A stretch of DNA of 64,000 bases from Casuarius casuarius (taxonomy: Eukaryota; Chordata; Aves; Casuariiformes; Casuariidae), in NCBI GenBank assembly GCA_003342895.1, contig PTFA01000198.1, positions 457,905 through 521,904 on the forward strand, written 5' to 3'. The stretch's first letter is position 1. Each line of letters opens with the position of its first letter. Made by a program: the position numbers and the translations under genes. Below are positions 61,580 to 64,000 of this stretch, piece by piece. The notes under the pieces were generated by a model. That model saw nothing but the letters and a program-made list of their open reading frames with translations, was not told the DNA's origin and ran no database searches.

Positions 61580-64000
61580 ATTTTCTATTTTAAAATATCA
61601 GATATACGCAAAAAGGCAACTCTAAGATTGGTATAATTTAAAATGACTACCTTTTGAGCTATACAGAAAAAAATGAGGGTTAATTTCTCTCCTGGCTGTA
61701 ATGGCATTACTGGTTGTGGCGACTTATGTGTAGGGGGGTTGGTACAAATCAGTATAAAGAACTGGAAAGTACTGTGCAGGGCGGACTGGGTCAGGACAGT
61801 GTGTATGCTAATGCTGTGGCTGGGCCTTGGAACAACAACTACGACTAAGCAGAAAGTAGTTCACTGCTGTTGTCTGCTGCTAGTTTCCATGCTGTCTGGG
61901 GAGGGAACTTGCTGGTTATCTGTATGGGTGTAGGTTTTACTTTACTGTTCTACATTGATGACTGTATTGACACTATTTCATTTCTTTTGAACATGCTGTT
62001 TTGTGGCACTTCAAATATTTGAATGCTGAAATTCATCACAGGTTGACTTTCTAAGTTTATTTTGAAGTGCTGTAGGTTCCGCCATAAGAAATGGCGTTGC
62101 TGAGGTTGGACTTGGTCTGATGGTGCCAAAACTTTGGAGTTTCCCCTTTGTGGAAAGCCTTTTACAGCCTACCTGAGAAGAGAGGTTCTCTGAAAGAGAA
62201 TCTCCCACAGGCAGGGCAGAGCCTTAGAGGGATCTAACGGGGATCTGTGACATCTACAGTCCCATCAAGAATCTTCTTGTAGGGTAGGAACAGAGACGAT
62301 TAGAAACGGCTTCCATCTCTTCCTCTGAGAGTTCACGTCCAAACTAACGATGTCTCATTACAAAAATGTACTAAGGCATTGTGAGTGCAACACACAACAA
62401 ATTGTATCAGCCTTTCTCTATGTCACACTTGACCTTATCTCTGGATTACTGAAAGAGAATGAAATAAATATTACCCAAATGATAAAAACTACTTCATCAT
62501 AGTCTTCTCAATGTCATTAAAGTGCAAAAATTTGTCCCAGGAATAACAAATTCTTGTTGTACCCAGCACTATGAGTCAGTTTATGAGGATAAGACATTCT
62601 CTCTTTCCATGTGATCATTTTGTCTTTTCATATCAGGTTAAGGAAGCATTTACCTGAGTGCCAGCTGAAATGACTGTGAATATATTTTGACAAATCATTG
62701 TGGAAAAGACCAGACTTTGTTATCATATGATTAATTAAATAAAGTGTGTAGCTAACACTGGCTACTACTTTGTGGACTCCTGTTAAGAGTTTCAGCTCTG
62801 GTAAATTGAAACTGGTTTTAGGAAATTGTTTTAAGATTTTAGATGAGGATTTTAGACATGGTTCTGAGAATCTATCAGTATGTATTGTGGCTGTCAAAAA
62901 CAATTTAGCTGGAGTTGTGTTTAAACCAAATTTAAACACCCTTCAAATGCCAGTTAAAAAGTCAGTGTAAACAAAGCCTTTGCTTCCTTCTGCAATAACA
63001 TCGATGTTAATGAAGGAACTGTTAGAAAAAGGCCACTGCAGTAAGCTGAGCAAAGCCGTGCCTGACATGATTTTTAACAAACTGATTTTTTTATTAATGT
63101 TTCTCCAGTTCAGCTTGTTGTGATTTTCTACGCTTTTTATTTTTTTGAGTGTGCTATGATTTTGATTATTTTTTCAGAATAGCTTTTGTACCCCAAGAAT
63201 CAAGAGCTACTGAGTCTTGGTTTAAAAGGACAATTTTGTATAGCAGCTTTCCATGTAATAGCTGCAATTTGGGTAGTGTTTCTTCCAACACCACTATTTC
63301 AGCAGTTCAAGGGCATCCTAACTTCCTGCCAGTTGCCTCTTTCCTGGGAATCTGAGACTGTAGTTTGATTTTTGTCCTGTAGGTAGAGCCGCAGTTTGGT
63401 AGAAAATCTAAGTCCCAGATGACCCTGGTAACTTGGAAGAGGGCCTGCAAGAAGAGGAAGAGCTATCTGAACACTTACAAAAGAGGTGAAATGCACTCCT
63501 TTGACCTAACAAATTGCTAAAATTCCTAAGGATATTACACTTGCAAATTCAAATTAGCCTCTGTTTTCAAAATGGTCAAGTTGCCTGCTCACCTTTCCTG
63601 CTATGGTATTTTGCGTTTCAATCCCTGGACTTGTTTATTGTCACCCCTTAGGAGAGTATTCCACTTCCACCAAATAGCTTGAATGTTTAAAGAAACAAAA
63701 GCATCAAAGAAACTAACACAGACAAAGGTGTCTAGATTGTAGCTCACAACAAAAGTCTACATTGAAAGATATGCTGATCTTCACGAACAATTTGAGCCAG
63801 CTTAGCCCACGGATAGCTTAATCCAAACTCATCTGATCTGAGGCACAGGACAAGTAGGGCCAAAAGCTTCTTGAAGCCCAAGAAAAGAGCATTTTTATTT
63901 GCAAACAATTCTATACAGACAGTGCAGAACTTCTGCAGAGATAATGGAGAAAAAGTCTTATTCTTGATTTTGACAAAATGTTTATTCATGTAATAAATGG
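61580..64000. other. Non-coding DNA, no gene recognised
   Basis: Short overlapping frames on both strands (for example minus 62628-62939, plus 62770-62970 and 63149-63355) show no domain, and no interspersed repeat is recognised. The last 240 bases carry an 81-codon minus-strand frame (63744-63989) without motif. Confidence 0.55.

Noticed and set aside
1..64000. CRISPR array, operon, phage, plasmid or endogenous retrovirus
   Set aside because: No regularly spaced direct repeats, no gene clusters, no LTR pair, and no gag/pol-like frame was seen on either strand.
1..64000. tRNA, rRNA, snRNA or known microRNA genes
   Set aside because: Read by eye for tRNA A/B boxes and several common microRNA seeds. 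Only a weak SINE-type tRNA head (21495) was found. A covariance-model scan would be needed for certainty.

Overview
This window reads as nuclear, non-coding vertebrate DNA, most likely from a bird. It is AT-rich and has no long open frame: the longest is 151 codons, with no recognisable domain. It contains no prokaryote-like gene order. It has many mononucleotide runs and a sparse scatter of old interspersed repeats. The lineage call rests on a truncated CR1 LINE copy at 40719-40830, in the antisense 3'-end form typical of avian and other sauropsid genomes. A much older CR1 copy at about 16215-16850, several MIR/CORE-SINE-like fragments and several copies of palindromic sauropsid-type repeats fit the same picture. 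Low repeat density and the lack of recent Alu, L1 or B1-type elements argue against a mammal. Species and chromosome cannot be named from this sequence.

Layout. 1-8.9 kb: unannotatable DNA with A/G-rich simple sequence, a long A36 run at 2881 and a probable MIR piece just before it. 8.9-16 kb: a MIR copy (8976-9112), a 41-base alternating purine/pyrimidine tract (11229-11269), a small CpG-dense patch (12781-12843) and one weak exon candidate. 16-26 kb: the ancient CR1 and two palindromic repeats (17223, 25441). 26-41 kb: a possible retrocopy tail (28404-28642, minus strand), a palindromic repeat (32315), exon candidates at 34990-35167 and 39933-40018, a MIR (36924) and the young-type CR1. 41-51 kb: an exact 24-bp tandem duplication, (TA)12, a palindromic repeat with perfect 11-bp arms (43000-43091), a minus-strand terminal-exon candidate (43896-44045), a probable CR1 fragment (49461), the only CpG island-like segment (about 49795-49945), then a MIR and another palindromic repeat. 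51-64 kb: mostly featureless, with A/T runs, one unresolved base (54274) and the best splice-bounded exon candidate (61352-61470, plus strand).

No established gene, RNA gene, CRISPR array, operon, provirus or novel system could be supported. The most useful leads are the orphan CpG island, a handful of splice-bounded open segments and the family of old palindromic repeats. The window is best understood as intergenic DNA or the inside of one or more large introns.
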